Positions 1 through 7,945 of a stretch of DNA of 64,000 bases are shown piece after piece. The position numbers and the translations under genes were made by a program. The first letter of the stretch is position 1. Every line of letters begins with the position of its first letter. Location of the stretch: the NCBI GenBank assembly GCA_963747535.1, contig CAVVFX010000009.1, positions 62,001-126,000 of the forward strand, written 5' to 3'. The notes below the pieces were generated by a model that made no database searches, was not told the origin of the DNA, and was given only the letters and a program-made list of their open reading frames with translations. The DNA comes from CAVVFX01 sp963747535. GTDB taxonomy: Bacteria; Acidobacteriota; Terriglobia; Bryobacterales; Bryobacteraceae.

Positions 1-1
1 G

Positions 2-1042
2 TTCAAAATCGCTTATCCCGCCGCGGACGAGAAGGGCGTTTTTCTTTCCCACCCCGACGCCGCTTCCGTGGTCGGGTTCCATAACTTCAGTTGGGTTTTC
101 ATTCAGGCTACGGTGGCCATTCTCATTCTCGTCGGCTTCGAATCCGTTACCGCCATGGGTGGGGAGGCCAAGAATCCGAAACGAGACGTGCCCATTGCGG
201 TGATCACCTCGCTCCTGGTACAAGGAGCTTTTTGCTACCTCTTTGAGTATTTTGCGGCCAACTACTTCCTCAACAGCGGCTATCCCATGACCAGCGCGAC
301 CGGCTCCGCGGCTCCGATCGGTGACATGATGATCGTGGTCGGCAATGCCATCCTCGGACCCGGCAATGGCCGAACGTTCATGTTGATCGAAGCGTTCACC
401 GTCTTCCTGGCGCTCATCGGAACTACCCTATCGTGTATCAATACCGGCGCTCGCGTTACCTACGCAATGGGGAAGGATCAGGAAGTTCCCGAGCATTTCG
501 GCATGCTTCATTCCGAGAACCTGACGCCACACCGGGCGATCTGGGCGCTCGCCATCATCTCCGCGATCATTGGCTGCATCGCTGTCATCATGCCGTTCGG
601 CGATGCCGGTGCGCCCACCGACGCCGCCATTAAGGCTCTGCCTCAAGGCATTTTCTCCAGCTTCGGTTACACCACACACGACGGAATGGCAGCCTTACCC
701 AACTCGCTGCTGACCATCACTCTGGCTTCCAACTTCGGAACCTTCCTGCTCTATATGTTGAGCTGTATCACCTGCATCGTGGCCTTCACGCCCAAGATGC
801 CGCAGTTCAGCATGGTAAGGCATCGCATTATTCCGATCTTCGGATTTGCCGCCAATCTGATCTGCATGGCCGCCTATCTGGTTTTCCCGTTCATGGGTAT
901 CGGGACCAAGATGGAACCCCTGCTCGCTCTCGGAATCGCGGCTGTCTGGGGTATCTACGGCGGGATCTACTTCATGAAATCCAGCAAAGCGGCAGGTAGG
1001 ACCACGCTCATGAAGAGCCGTAGCAGTGTCAATATGGCATAG
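2..1042 (+). CDS. Amino-acid permease, APC family (C-terminal part, cut by window start)
   Basis: The reading frame is open from base 2, so the N-terminus lies outside the window; the GTG at 68 is inside the protein. Hydrophobic segments alternate with short loops as in APC-superfamily amino-acid/polyamine transporters, and the loop GGEAKNPKRDVPIAV matches the conserved APC motif that follows a transmembrane helix. The visible part carries about seven membrane segments and ends in a short basic tail. It should import an amino acid or amine across the inner membrane; the substrate cannot be read from sequence. A strong terminator follows at 1069-1100, separating it from the signalling genes downstream. 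Confidence 0.85.
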   Translation, partial: FKIAYPAADEKGVFLSHPDAASVVGFHNFSWVFIQATVAILILVGFESVTAMGGEAKNPKRDVPIAVITSLLVQGAFCYLFEYFAANYFLNSGYPMTSATGSAAPIGDMMIVVGNAILGPGNGRTFMLIEAFTVFLALIGTTLSCINTGARVTYAMGKDQEVPEHFGMLHSENLTPHRAIWALAIISAIIGCIAVIMPFGDAGAPTDAAIKALPQGIFSSFGYTTHDGMAALPNSLLTITLASNFGTFLLYMLSCITCIVAFTPKMPQFSMVRHRIIPIFGFAANLICMAAYLVFPFMGIGTKMEPLLALGIAAVWGIYGGIYFMKSSKAAGRTTLMKSRSSVNMA

Positions 1043-1068
1043 TCTTTTAGGGAAACTGACCAGCCATC

Positions 1069-1100
1069 GGGGCCGTCCCTCAAGGGCCGGCCCCGTTTTT
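1069..1100 (+). terminator. Rho-independent terminator after the permease
   Basis: A perfect 7-bp GC stem (GGGGCCG at 1069-1075 with CGGCCCC at 1088-1094) is followed directly by GTTTTT. It lies 27 bases after the permease stop and 17 bases before the next start codon. Confidence 0.85.
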
Positions 1101-1116
1101 CCTTTTAGAGGCCACC

Positions 1117-1989
1117 ATGTTTCACCCACGTAGAGAAGAATCCTCCTACGGCAACGGCGCGGCCGCTGCCCGCGCACCTCAAACATCTATGTTGGATATC
1201 GACTTCGCGCAAGTTTCCGATCCCGGCCGATCGCGCGACCACAATGAAGACTACGTCGGCTGTGTTACTCCCGACACCGACGCCCGGGTGCGCAGCCACG
1301 GCTGGCTGTTTTCTCTCGCCGACGGTGTAGGTGGTCACGACTGTGGCGAATTAGCATCCCGGGAGGCGGTCGAAACCATGCTCACCGGATTTCGCAAGGC
1401 TCCTGGCGGCGAGCCTCTTTCCGGTCTGCTGACCCGGCTCGTCCAAACCGCCAATATCCGCGTCTATGAAGCCGGGCGTGCGGCCAGCCCTGGCGGAACT
1501 GCCATGGCGACGACCGTCGTATCCTGCGCCATACGATTTGACCGGGCTGTCATCGCCCACGTCGGTGACTCCCGCTGCTACCTCATCCGGCACGGCCACG
1601 CCAAACAACTCACCCGCGACCATACCGTGGTGAACGATCAACTCCGTCTCGGCATCCTGAGCGCACGCGAGGCCGCCGACCACCAGAACAAACATCTCCT
1701 AAGCCGCTCCATCGGCGCCGATCTGTTCGTGAGCGTCGACACCACCGACACCCAGGTTCTTCCCGGAGACTCTCTGCTGCTTTGTTCCGACGGCTTTCAC
1801 GGGGCCGTTCCCGAAGCCCAGATCGGTAACATCGTTAATAACCTGGAAGATGCCAGAATGGCAGCCAACAAGCTCGTCCAGCTTGCCAACGAGCTGGATG
1901 GCAGCGATAATATCAGCGTCCAGCTTGTGCGGATTCGCAATGTAGAACGGATGGGCATGTATCGCGGGCGGCCTTATAAACTGCGGTAG
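1117..1989 (+). CDS. PP2C-family protein serine/threonine phosphatase
   Basis: 290 aa. Removes phosphate from Ser/Thr of target proteins using two metal ions, in the cytosol. Family motifs appear in order: RDHNED (about residues 40-45), ADGVGGHDCGE (about 68-78), VGDSRCY with an arginine-rich strand, CSDGF and GSDNISV near the end. These aspartates are the metal ligands of PP2C enzymes. No membrane segment is seen, as in stand-alone PrpC/Stp types. ATG at 1117 is used, but the conserved domain begins near an ATG at 1189, which could be the true start. A Ser/Thr kinase gene follows after 48 bases; the two probably form a reversible phosphorylation pair. Confidence 0.93.
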   Translation: MFHPRREESSYGNGAAAARAPQTSMLDIDFAQVSDPGRSRDHNEDYVGCVTPDTDARVRSHGWLFSLADGVGGHDCGELASREAVETMLTGFRKAPGGEPLSGLLTRLVQTANIRVYEAGRAASPGGTAMATTVVSCAIRFDRAVIAHVGDSRCYLIRHGHAKQLTRDHTVVNDQLRLGILSAREAADHQNKHLLSRSIGADLFVSVDTTDTQVLPGDSLLLCSDGFHGAVPEAQIGNIVNNLEDARMAANKLVQLANELDGSDNISVQLVRIRNVERMGMYRGRPYKLR

Positions 1990-2037
1990 GGCCGTGAATA
2001 AAAAGCTGACACCACGTGCGTGCGCGCGCGACAATTC

Positions 2038-3003
2038 ATGAGCCAACCCCAAATCGGCGAGACGCTGGATCACTACGAGATCGAAAAACTGGTTGCCCGA
2101 AGCGGCATGGCCTCCATTTTCCGGGCGAAGGACCTGGATAACGGACGCAAGGTCGCGATTAAATTCCCGCACCCTGAGATGGAAGCTGACCCAGTCACCT
2201 TCGATCGCTTCAAACGCGAACAGGACATCGGCGAAGCGCTCGACCATCCCGGCGTTATGAAAGTCTTCACCGATGCTAAACGCACCGGTCGCTATATGGT
2301 CATGGAGTGGGTCGATGGCAGGCTCCTCCGCGAGATCATCAACGAACAGAAGAAATTCCCACCCGAGCGCGCCGTCGCAATCATGATTCGGGTTCTCGAA
2401 GCCCTCGAATACATTCATACTCATGGTGTCGTTCACCGCGATCTGAAGCCCGAAAACATCATGCTGGATCGGGACGATACCATCAAACTGATCGACTTCG
2501 GCATTGCCGGTAAGGAAGGCTCGCGGCGGCTCACCTTTGCCAAGCTGTCCCAGGTGATGGGAACGCCGGACTACATCTCTCCCGAACAAGTGAAGGGCAA
2601 ACGCGGCGACGGACGCAGCGACATCTATGCCATGGGCGTCATGCTCTACGAGATGCTGACCGGAACCACGCCGTTCAAAGGATCGAATGCCTTCGCCATC
2701 ATGAATGACCGGCTGCTCAACAATCCGACCCCGCCCCGCGAAATCGATCCGTCCATTAGCCCGGAGTTACAGGAGATCATCTATCGCGCCATAGAACGCG
2801 ATCCCAAGAATCGCTATGCGCACGCTCGCGAATTCGCCTGGGATCTGGAGCACCAGGATCAAGTCGGCGTGGCGGACCGTGCTGAACTAAAGGACTGGCA
2901 CAAGCGCAAGTCTCCGATCCTGCGCAATTTCCTTTTCTACCTGATGATCGCCGCCATTCCGATTGTCGTGTTTGGGCTTCTGCTTTGGGTGGCTCGTCAT
3001 TAA
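2038..3003 (+). CDS. Membrane-anchored serine/threonine protein kinase (Hanks type)
   Basis: 321 aa from the ATG at 2038; a GTG at 2020 would add six residues. Kinase signatures are complete: VAIKF with the ATP lysine near 42, HRDLKPEN with the catalytic Asp near 135, DFG at 153-155, GTPDYISPEQ activation segment and the DGRSDIYAMG helix. The glycine-rich loop is poor in glycine (ARSGMASIF). One transmembrane helix lies near residues 295-316, at the very C-terminus with almost nothing outside, so there is no PASTA or other sensor domain: the enzyme is tail-anchored and faces the cytosol. It follows the PP2C gene directly and likely shares its transcript. Confidence 0.93.
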   Translation: MSQPQIGETLDHYEIEKLVARSGMASIFRAKDLDNGRKVAIKFPHPEMEADPVTFDRFKREQDIGEALDHPGVMKVFTDAKRTGRYMVMEWVDGRLLREIINEQKKFPPERAVAIMIRVLEALEYIHTHGVVHRDLKPENIMLDRDDTIKLIDFGIAGKEGSRRLTFAKLSQVMGTPDYISPEQVKGKRGDGRSDIYAMGVMLYEMLTGTTPFKGSNAFAIMNDRLLNNPTPPREIDPSISPELQEIIYRAIERDPKNRYAHAREFAWDLEHQDQVGVADRAELKDWHKRKSPILRNFLFYLMIAAIPIVVFGLLLWVARH

Positions 3004-3052
3004 GCTCAAGATGTCCGGTCTCATTCACCCGCACAGATGTTAGACTAAGAAT

Positions 3053-3394
3053 GTGTTATCCAGCTTGAAAAGGGTGCTGCTTTGGGATTTTCCCCGAGCA
3101 TCCTGGCAATACGATGTCATCGTAGCCGTCCTCCTGCTATTTATCTTCCTCACTCCGCGCGAATGGTTTCGAGACCAGCCGCGCACGCCGCAGAGTAGCG
3201 CGATCTCCTTACTTCCCGGATCTTATTGGCTGGAGCCCGAACTGTTGAGCAGCACGCCAGAAGACCAACGGTCTGCACGAGCCTCCGCCATTTTGGAGGC
3301 TAAGTATAAGAAGCATCAAAAGGTCACGCAGTTGCAACCCATTTACAACTCCGAGCAGGAGTTGCAGGGTTTTGTTGTTTTTACCCGCCCATAG
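3053..3394 (+). CDS. Small membrane protein, unknown function
   Basis: 113 aa, GTG start at 3053 (the ATG two bases upstream is in another frame). It has one clear transmembrane helix (about residues 20-37, VIVAVLLLFIFLTP) and a soluble tail of about 75 residues rich in charged residues. No family was recognised. It lies 49 bases after the kinase and 30 bases before the LolA-like gene on the same strand, which suggests joint expression and an envelope role. Its regular hydrophobic and charged pattern makes it a credible gene. Confidence 0.7.
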   Translation: MLSSLKRVLLWDFPRASWQYDVIVAVLLLFIFLTPREWFRDQPRTPQSSAISLLPGSYWLEPELLSSTPEDQRSARASAILEAKYKKHQKVTQLQPIYNSEQELQGFVVFTRP

Positions 3395-3424
3395 CTGGCG
3401 CGCTGTCTTAAAGCAAGGGTTACT

Positions 3425-4114
3425 ATGCGTATCGGATTGATCTTTTCTTTATCAGTACCGCTCTTGGCGGTCGCCGGCTCGCTTCAGGCCGATACGCTGG
3501 ATGGAGCCTTGAATCGTTTGGACCAGGCCGGTAGTCAATTCAAGGGAATGACGGCCCAGTTCAAGAACGTCAAGCATACCGCCCTGGTGAACGAAGATTC
3601 CACTTCAACCGGTACCATCAAGATCAAGCGCCCCAAACCCAGTGAGTTCCTGGCGCTGCTCGATTTTGTCGCGCCCGATAAGAAGTTCGTGGCCGTCAAT
3701 GGCCAGACGCTGGATATTTATCTGCCCAACATGAAGACGGTACAGGAGGCCGATCTCGGTAAGCACAAGGACCTGCTTCAACAGTTTTTTTTGTTCGGAT
3801 TTGGAACTTCCCGGCGTGACCTTGAAGCCGCTTATAACGTCTCTTTTGGCGGGCCGGAATCGATCAACGGCGAGGCATGCACTCGCCTGGTTCTGACTTC
3901 CAGGAATTCCGAGGTGTCCAAACACCTCTCCAAATTTGAATTGTGGCTCTCCGATAAGACCGGAGAGCCGCTGCAACAAAAATTTTTTGAACCCAGTGGC
4001 GACTATAATGTGTTTACTTATTCAGACATGAAGATCAACCCCATTCTGCCGGATTCCGCTCTGAAACTCCCGCATCTCAAGAGTGACGTTAAGAAAGAGA
4101 TCATCAGCAAGTGA
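3425..4114 (+). CDS. LolA-like outer-membrane lipoprotein carrier
   Basis: 229 aa. A Sec signal peptide (residues 1-22, cleavage after SLQA) is followed by a LolA/LolB-type fold: an early FKGMTAQFKNVKHT strand, the KIKRPKPSEF strand where LolA proteins place a basic-aromatic motif, and YLPNMKTVQEADLG. LolA carries lipoproteins through the periplasm to the outer membrane. The protein is slightly longer than E. coli LolA (about 200 residues) and divergent, so it may be a paralog serving another hydrophobic cargo. It overlaps the next gene by four bases (GTGA). Confidence 0.72.
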   Translation: MRIGLIFSLSVPLLAVAGSLQADTLDGALNRLDQAGSQFKGMTAQFKNVKHTALVNEDSTSTGTIKIKRPKPSEFLALLDFVAPDKKFVAVNGQTLDIYLPNMKTVQEADLGKHKDLLQQFFLFGFGTSRRDLEAAYNVSFGGPESINGEACTRLVLTSRNSEVSKHLSKFELWLSDKTGEPLQQKFFEPSGDYNVFTYSDMKINPILPDSALKLPHLKSDVKKEIISK

Positions 4115-5229
4115 CCATTGGCCGGTTACGTGCTCCTGCAGTGGCGATGACGCCGAGTCGCCGCTTGCTCTATCTCGATTGGATGCGTGGATTGGCGGCC
4201 CTGATCATGCTTCAGGGACACGTGTTCAACTCCTTTACACGTAACGATTTGCGTGAGGGCGGCGTGTACGTGTTCTCCCAGTTTGTGGGCGGTCTTCCAC
4301 CCGCGGTGTTCCTCTTTCTGACTGGTGTGACGTTTGGATTTTTGATGTATGGCCAGGAGCGGAAAGGCGTAGGACCGAGTGAGCGCTGGCTCGCGTCTCT
4401 TCGCCGCGCGAGCTATATCTTGTTGGTAGCATTCGCTTTCCGGTTACAGCTTTGGATCTTTTCCTGGGGCCAGAGCCCTGCCGGCGACATACTACGGGTG
4501 GACGTGCTGAACTGTATGGGATTTGCCCTCGCGGCGATGTCCGTAATGTCTCTGTTCCCCTCGGCCGACAGAATACGTTTGTGTGCGATTCTTGGGTTGG
4601 CGATAGCTTCCGCCTCGCCGCTGGTCTCCCAAATCAACTGGGGCGCAACACCTTGGATCGTGAAGAGCTACCTCGCGCCCGACCCTCTATTCTTCGGCTT
4701 CTTCCCCTGGGCGGCATTCGTTGCTTTCGGCCTGAGTTTCGGCAGTCTTTTACGAACTCTCGATGAGGAGCAGATTCCCCAGGCGATGCTGTGGATTGGC
4801 CTTACCGGCCTGGTCATGGCTTTTGGAGCCCACAGCTTCTCCAATCTCGGCGTCTCGCTTTATTCCAAGTCTGATTTCTGGCTGGACAGCCCGCTACTGG
4901 TACTGATAAAGCTGGGCGTGATTTTGATCGTCGTTCCGTTCGCGTACATCTGGCACCGCCAGGCGTCTGCCAAAAACTGGAGTTGGGTCAGGCAGTTTGG
5001 GGTAACTTCGCTGCTGGTCTACTGGGTTCACATCGAATTGGTGTACGGACGATGGCTGGGAGGATGGAAAGAGCACCTGACCGTGGAGCAGACCACTCTG
5101 GCAGCCATCGGAATCATTGGCCTGATGCTGCTGCTGTCGGTAGTGCGTACGAACTTCTCGAAGATTCGCGGAGCTTGGGCCAACCTGTGGCAATCGCCGC
5201 CGCAACCCGAGCGCGTCTCCGGCGATTAG
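4111..5229 (+). CDS. Polytopic membrane acyltransferase-like protein (DUF1624/HGSNAT type)
   Basis: 372 aa with about nine or ten membrane helices. The N-terminus reads LYLDWMRGLAALIMLQGH, the catalytic-domain start typical of heparan-alpha-glucosaminide N-acetyltransferase-like (DUF1624) proteins: R, then a histidine in the first helix. Such proteins are thought to move an acetyl group across the membrane to a sugar amine. GTG at 4111 overlaps the LolA-like stop; an ATG at 4147 is an alternative, and either retains the conserved start. Substrate unknown; the neighbouring LolA-like gene supports an envelope role. Confidence 0.75.
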   Translation: MTIGRLRAPAVAMTPSRRLLYLDWMRGLAALIMLQGHVFNSFTRNDLREGGVYVFSQFVGGLPPAVFLFLTGVTFGFLMYGQERKGVGPSERWLASLRRASYILLVAFAFRLQLWIFSWGQSPAGDILRVDVLNCMGFALAAMSVMSLFPSADRIRLCAILGLAIASASPLVSQINWGATPWIVKSYLAPDPLFFGFFPWAAFVAFGLSFGSLLRTLDEEQIPQAMLWIGLTGLVMAFGAHSFSNLGVSLYSKSDFWLDSPLLVLIKLGVILIVVPFAYIWHRQASAKNWSWVRQFGVTSLLVYWVHIELVYGRWLGGWKEHLTVEQTTLAAIGIIGLMLLLSVVRTNFSKIRGAWANLWQSPPQPERVSGD

Positions 5230-5256
5230 CCCTTGTGCGGACGGCTTCAGCGGCCG

Positions 5257-5577
5257 CTATCTGACGATAATATGGATGGCACGGTCACCATCCTCAGTCT
5301 TTTCGAATTTTACCGTCACTCTCGCCTTGGGCTTCAGCATCCCTTCGATCTTGGTGTCGGAATCGAGCAGGAAGGTCTTCGTGACCCAGGTCAACGTCAG
5401 CGTACGCCGGGTAACGGTCACTTTGTCCGTGTCGAACGAAACGACATTTCCGGAGAAGAATGCTTCCTGGGTCCGCGCCGGCTTGGGTCCTTCCTGCGCC
5501 ACCGCAACCGGCACAAAACGAATAAGTGGCGCGACACAGATAAGCGCGGCAGCCAATACTCGCAAGTATCTCAGCAC
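5257..5577 (-). CDS. Small secreted protein (DUF5666-like beta protein)
   Basis: 106 aa. A Sec signal peptide (about residues 1-27, ending VAVAQ) precedes one compact beta-rich domain with the string VVSFDTDKVTVTRRT, then a lysine-rich KPKARVTVKFE strand. This resembles the OB-like DUF5666 repeats of acidobacterial periplasmic proteins, but the match is weak. It lies tail to tail with the acyltransferase-like gene (27 bases apart) and 29 bases downstream of the histidine kinase stop, so it could be the last gene of that reverse-strand unit. Confidence 0.7.
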   Translation of the reverse strand: MLRYLRVLAAALICVAPLIRFVPVAVAQEGPKPARTQEAFFSGNVVSFDTDKVTVTRRTLTLTWVTKTFLLDSDTKIEGMLKPKARVTVKFEKTEDGDRAIHIIVR

Positions 5578-5606
5578 TAACTCCAGAGTAGCCTAAACGT
5601 TGCGGC

Positions 5607-7100
5607 TCAGCCGTGCGTTGCAATTAAGTTTTGTTCATTGCCGGGCGCTGCCGCGGGGCTTAAAGGTAGCCTGACAATAAACCGCGTGCCCTTGCCCGGC
5701 TCACTCTCCACGTTCACCGAACCGTTGTGGGCCTTCGCGATCCAGGCGACGAAACTCAACCCCAGTCCCAGACCTTTTTCCGGCGAAGCCGACGCGCTGG
5801 GGCTGCTGACGCGATAGAAACGGTCGAAAATATGCGGCAGGTGATCCGCGGGAATACCGACTCCGGTGTCCTCCACAATCAACTCCGCTTCATCGTCGCG
5901 TCTCGACAGCTTCACTCGAACCTCGCCGCCTTCGGGTGTGAACTTCATGGCATTAGAAAGCAAGTTGGACAGCATGCGCTCGATTTGCACCCGGTCTGCC
6001 TCTATCACCAATGGCTCGTCGGCGCCGCTCTCCGATAAATGAACCTGGGCGCCCTCGGCGGGGATTTGGAACTGCTCGGTAATGTCGTGCAGCACCGCAG
6101 CCAGATCGAGCGGCGATTTCTGCAATACCACCTGCCCGGTCTCGGCCTGGGAAAGCAACAGCAACGCCCTAACGATCTGCGACAGGCGCTCGATGTCCTG
6201 CAGCGAGCTGACGATCGCATCGCGATACTGCTCCGACGTTTGCGCCGTGAACAGCGCCACTTCCAGTTGCCCGCGAATGATAGTGATCGGCGTACGCAAC
6301 TCGTGGGAAACATCGATCGAAAACTGGCGGATCTGGGTGAAGGAGTTCTCCAGACGGCTGATCATCTGGTTGAACGTGCTGATCAGATAGTCCAGCTCAT
6401 CGTGTGCGCCTCGAGCCGGGATTCTCAAACTGAGATTTGAACCCGATATTCGCTGCGCCGATCGCGCCACCTGCAGCACCGGATTCAATGCGCGCCCCGC
6501 GTTAATCCACCCGAGCCAACACCCCGCGATTATGGCCAGCGGAACCACGCCCCAGCACAGCCAGGTGAAATTCTTGAGCAGCGCCCGGGAATTGGCGACT
6601 GATCGGGCAATCGCGACGTAATAGTGGCGATTCTCGTCAAACATGTCGCCCCAAACGCCGCCCCGCACCTGATACGGATGATTGTCCTCATCGCGCGCTT
6701 CCCAGGTCACGGTTCCAGTCTGTATGTCATGCCGGATTCGATCGGTCGCAGACATCCTGGAGGCCGGCAAAATGGTGAGCGAAGTGAACGACGGTGATTC
6801 CTCAATGACCTTCCCGTTCTGGTCCAGAATGACGTAAACGCTCTTCAGGCGGCTCGCCGTCGCCGCCTCATCCGGGTCATCATGATCGTAGTGGAACTGG
6901 GGCGAACCGTGTTCAACTCTCAAGTACCCCTTCAGGGCGCCCCAATCCTCGGTCTGATTGGCGTTATTCTCATCGCTGATGTTAGAGGCCAGCGCAGTCC
7001 GAAATATAAATGCGAGGGTCAACAGCAACAGGGTGAAGAACACCCCGTAGCTCGCGGTGAGCTGGAATCGGAGCCCGCGAGTGACACGTCTTACCGGCAC
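5607..7100 (-). CDS. Sensor histidine kinase (EnvZ/CusS-like)
   Basis: 497 aa. Order of parts: transmembrane helix (about 16-36), periplasmic sensor region of about 140 residues, second helix (about 180-198), HAMP linker, HisKA with SHELRTPIT and the phospho-accepting His near 266, then a HATPase domain with LLSNAMKFTP (N box), EDTGVGIP (G1) and GLGLGLSFV (G2). It autophosphorylates and passes phosphate to the response regulator encoded one base upstream. GTG start at 7100. The general type resembles metal- or antibiotic-stress sensors, but the ligand is unknown. Confidence 0.95.
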   Translation of the reverse strand: MPVRRVTRGLRFQLTASYGVFFTLLLLTLAFIFRTALASNISDENNANQTEDWGALKGYLRVEHGSPQFHYDHDDPDEAATASRLKSVYVILDQNGKVIEESPSFTSLTILPASRMSATDRIRHDIQTGTVTWEARDEDNHPYQVRGGVWGDMFDENRHYYVAIARSVANSRALLKNFTWLCWGVVPLAIIAGCWLGWINAGRALNPVLQVARSAQRISGSNLSLRIPARGAHDELDYLISTFNQMISRLENSFTQIRQFSIDVSHELRTPITIIRGQLEVALFTAQTSEQYRDAIVSSLQDIERLSQIVRALLLLSQAETGQVVLQKSPLDLAAVLHDITEQFQIPAEGAQVHLSESGADEPLVIEADRVQIERMLSNLLSNAMKFTPEGGEVRVKLSRRDDEAELIVEDTGVGIPADHLPHIFDRFYRVSSPSASASPEKGLGLGLSFVAWIAKAHNGSVNVESEPGKGTRFIVRLPLSPAAAPGNEQNLIATHG

Positions 7101-7101
7101 G

Positions 7102-7821
7102 TTACACCTGTTGCTGGATGGGAGACTCGTCGGGCCGCACGGCAGACGCCGATTTGGGTTCTTCGATCATGTAACCGATTCCCCGCACCGTCTGAATTAA
7201 CTTCTGCGGATAGCGGTCGTCGATCTTGCTGCGCAGGTGACGGATATACACATCCACGATATTGGTCAGCCCGTCATAATCCATATCCCACACATGTTCG
7301 ACGATCATGGTCCGGCTGAGCGGCCGGCCCTTGTTCCGCATCATGTATTCGAGAATGCCGAATTCCTTGGGAGCCAGGTCGATGGTCTCGCTGTTGCGCG
7401 TCACTTTGCGCCGCGTACAATCGACCAACAGGTCGGCAACCTGAAGCCGCTCGGCCGCCGGTTGTCCGCGGCGAAGGAGAGCCCGTACGCGGGCGAGGAG
7501 TTCGACAAACGCGAAAGGCTTGGTGAGATAATCGTCCGCGCCCTGCTCCAGACCCTTCACGCGATCGTCGACACCGCCGCGAGCGCTCAGGATCAGCACA
7601 GGCGGCCCAGCCTTCTTGTTCCGGACACGCTCCAGGACTTTCAGACCGTCCATGTCCGGCAGCATCAGATCGAGAATCACCAGGTCGTAATCGGTAGAGT
7701 GAACGAAACTGATCGCCGTCGTTCCGTCCGGCGCTACATCGACGGCATAACCGGCGCCTTGGAGACCCCGGGCCAAAAAATCGGCAATTCGCCGCTCATC
7801 TTCCACGACCAGAATCCGCAT
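7102..7821 (-). CDS. OmpR/PhoB-family response regulator
   Basis: 239 aa. An N-terminal receiver domain carries E7-D8, the phospho-acceptor D51 in VILDLMLP, and the conserved lysine in YLTKPF. A C-terminal winged helix follows (LAPKEFGILEYMM, then VDVYIRHLRSKID and RGIGYMI), which binds direct repeats in DNA. The stop lies one base before the kinase start, so the two are translationally coupled. Upstream lies a 124-base gap shared with the divergent hydrolase gene at 7946, a candidate target promoter. Confidence 0.96.
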   Translation of the reverse strand: MRILVVEDERRIADFLARGLQGAGYAVDVAPDGTTAISFVHSTDYDLVILDLMLPDMDGLKVLERVRNKKAGPPVLILSARGGVDDRVKGLEQGADDYLTKPFAFVELLARVRALLRRGQPAAERLQVADLLVDCTRRKVTRNSETIDLAPKEFGILEYMMRNKGRPLSRTMIVEHVWDMDYDGLTNIVDVYIRHLRSKIDDRYPQKLIQTVRGIGYMIEEPKSASAVRPDESPIQQQV

Positions 7822-7945
7822 CTGAAGTCCTCAACTACAGCTTACACGTGTTGTGACTTTGCGGGGAAGCTTAAATTGAAGCTGGATGCGCTCGCCTGAT
7901 TATCTTTTGACTTCACAGAGAACTCCCGTTAGCATACGTTACAAG

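Noticed and set aside
68..1042. Complete permease gene starting at GTG 68
   Set aside because: The frame is open to base 2 with protein-like residues, and the protein lacks its N-terminal helices; it is a partial gene.
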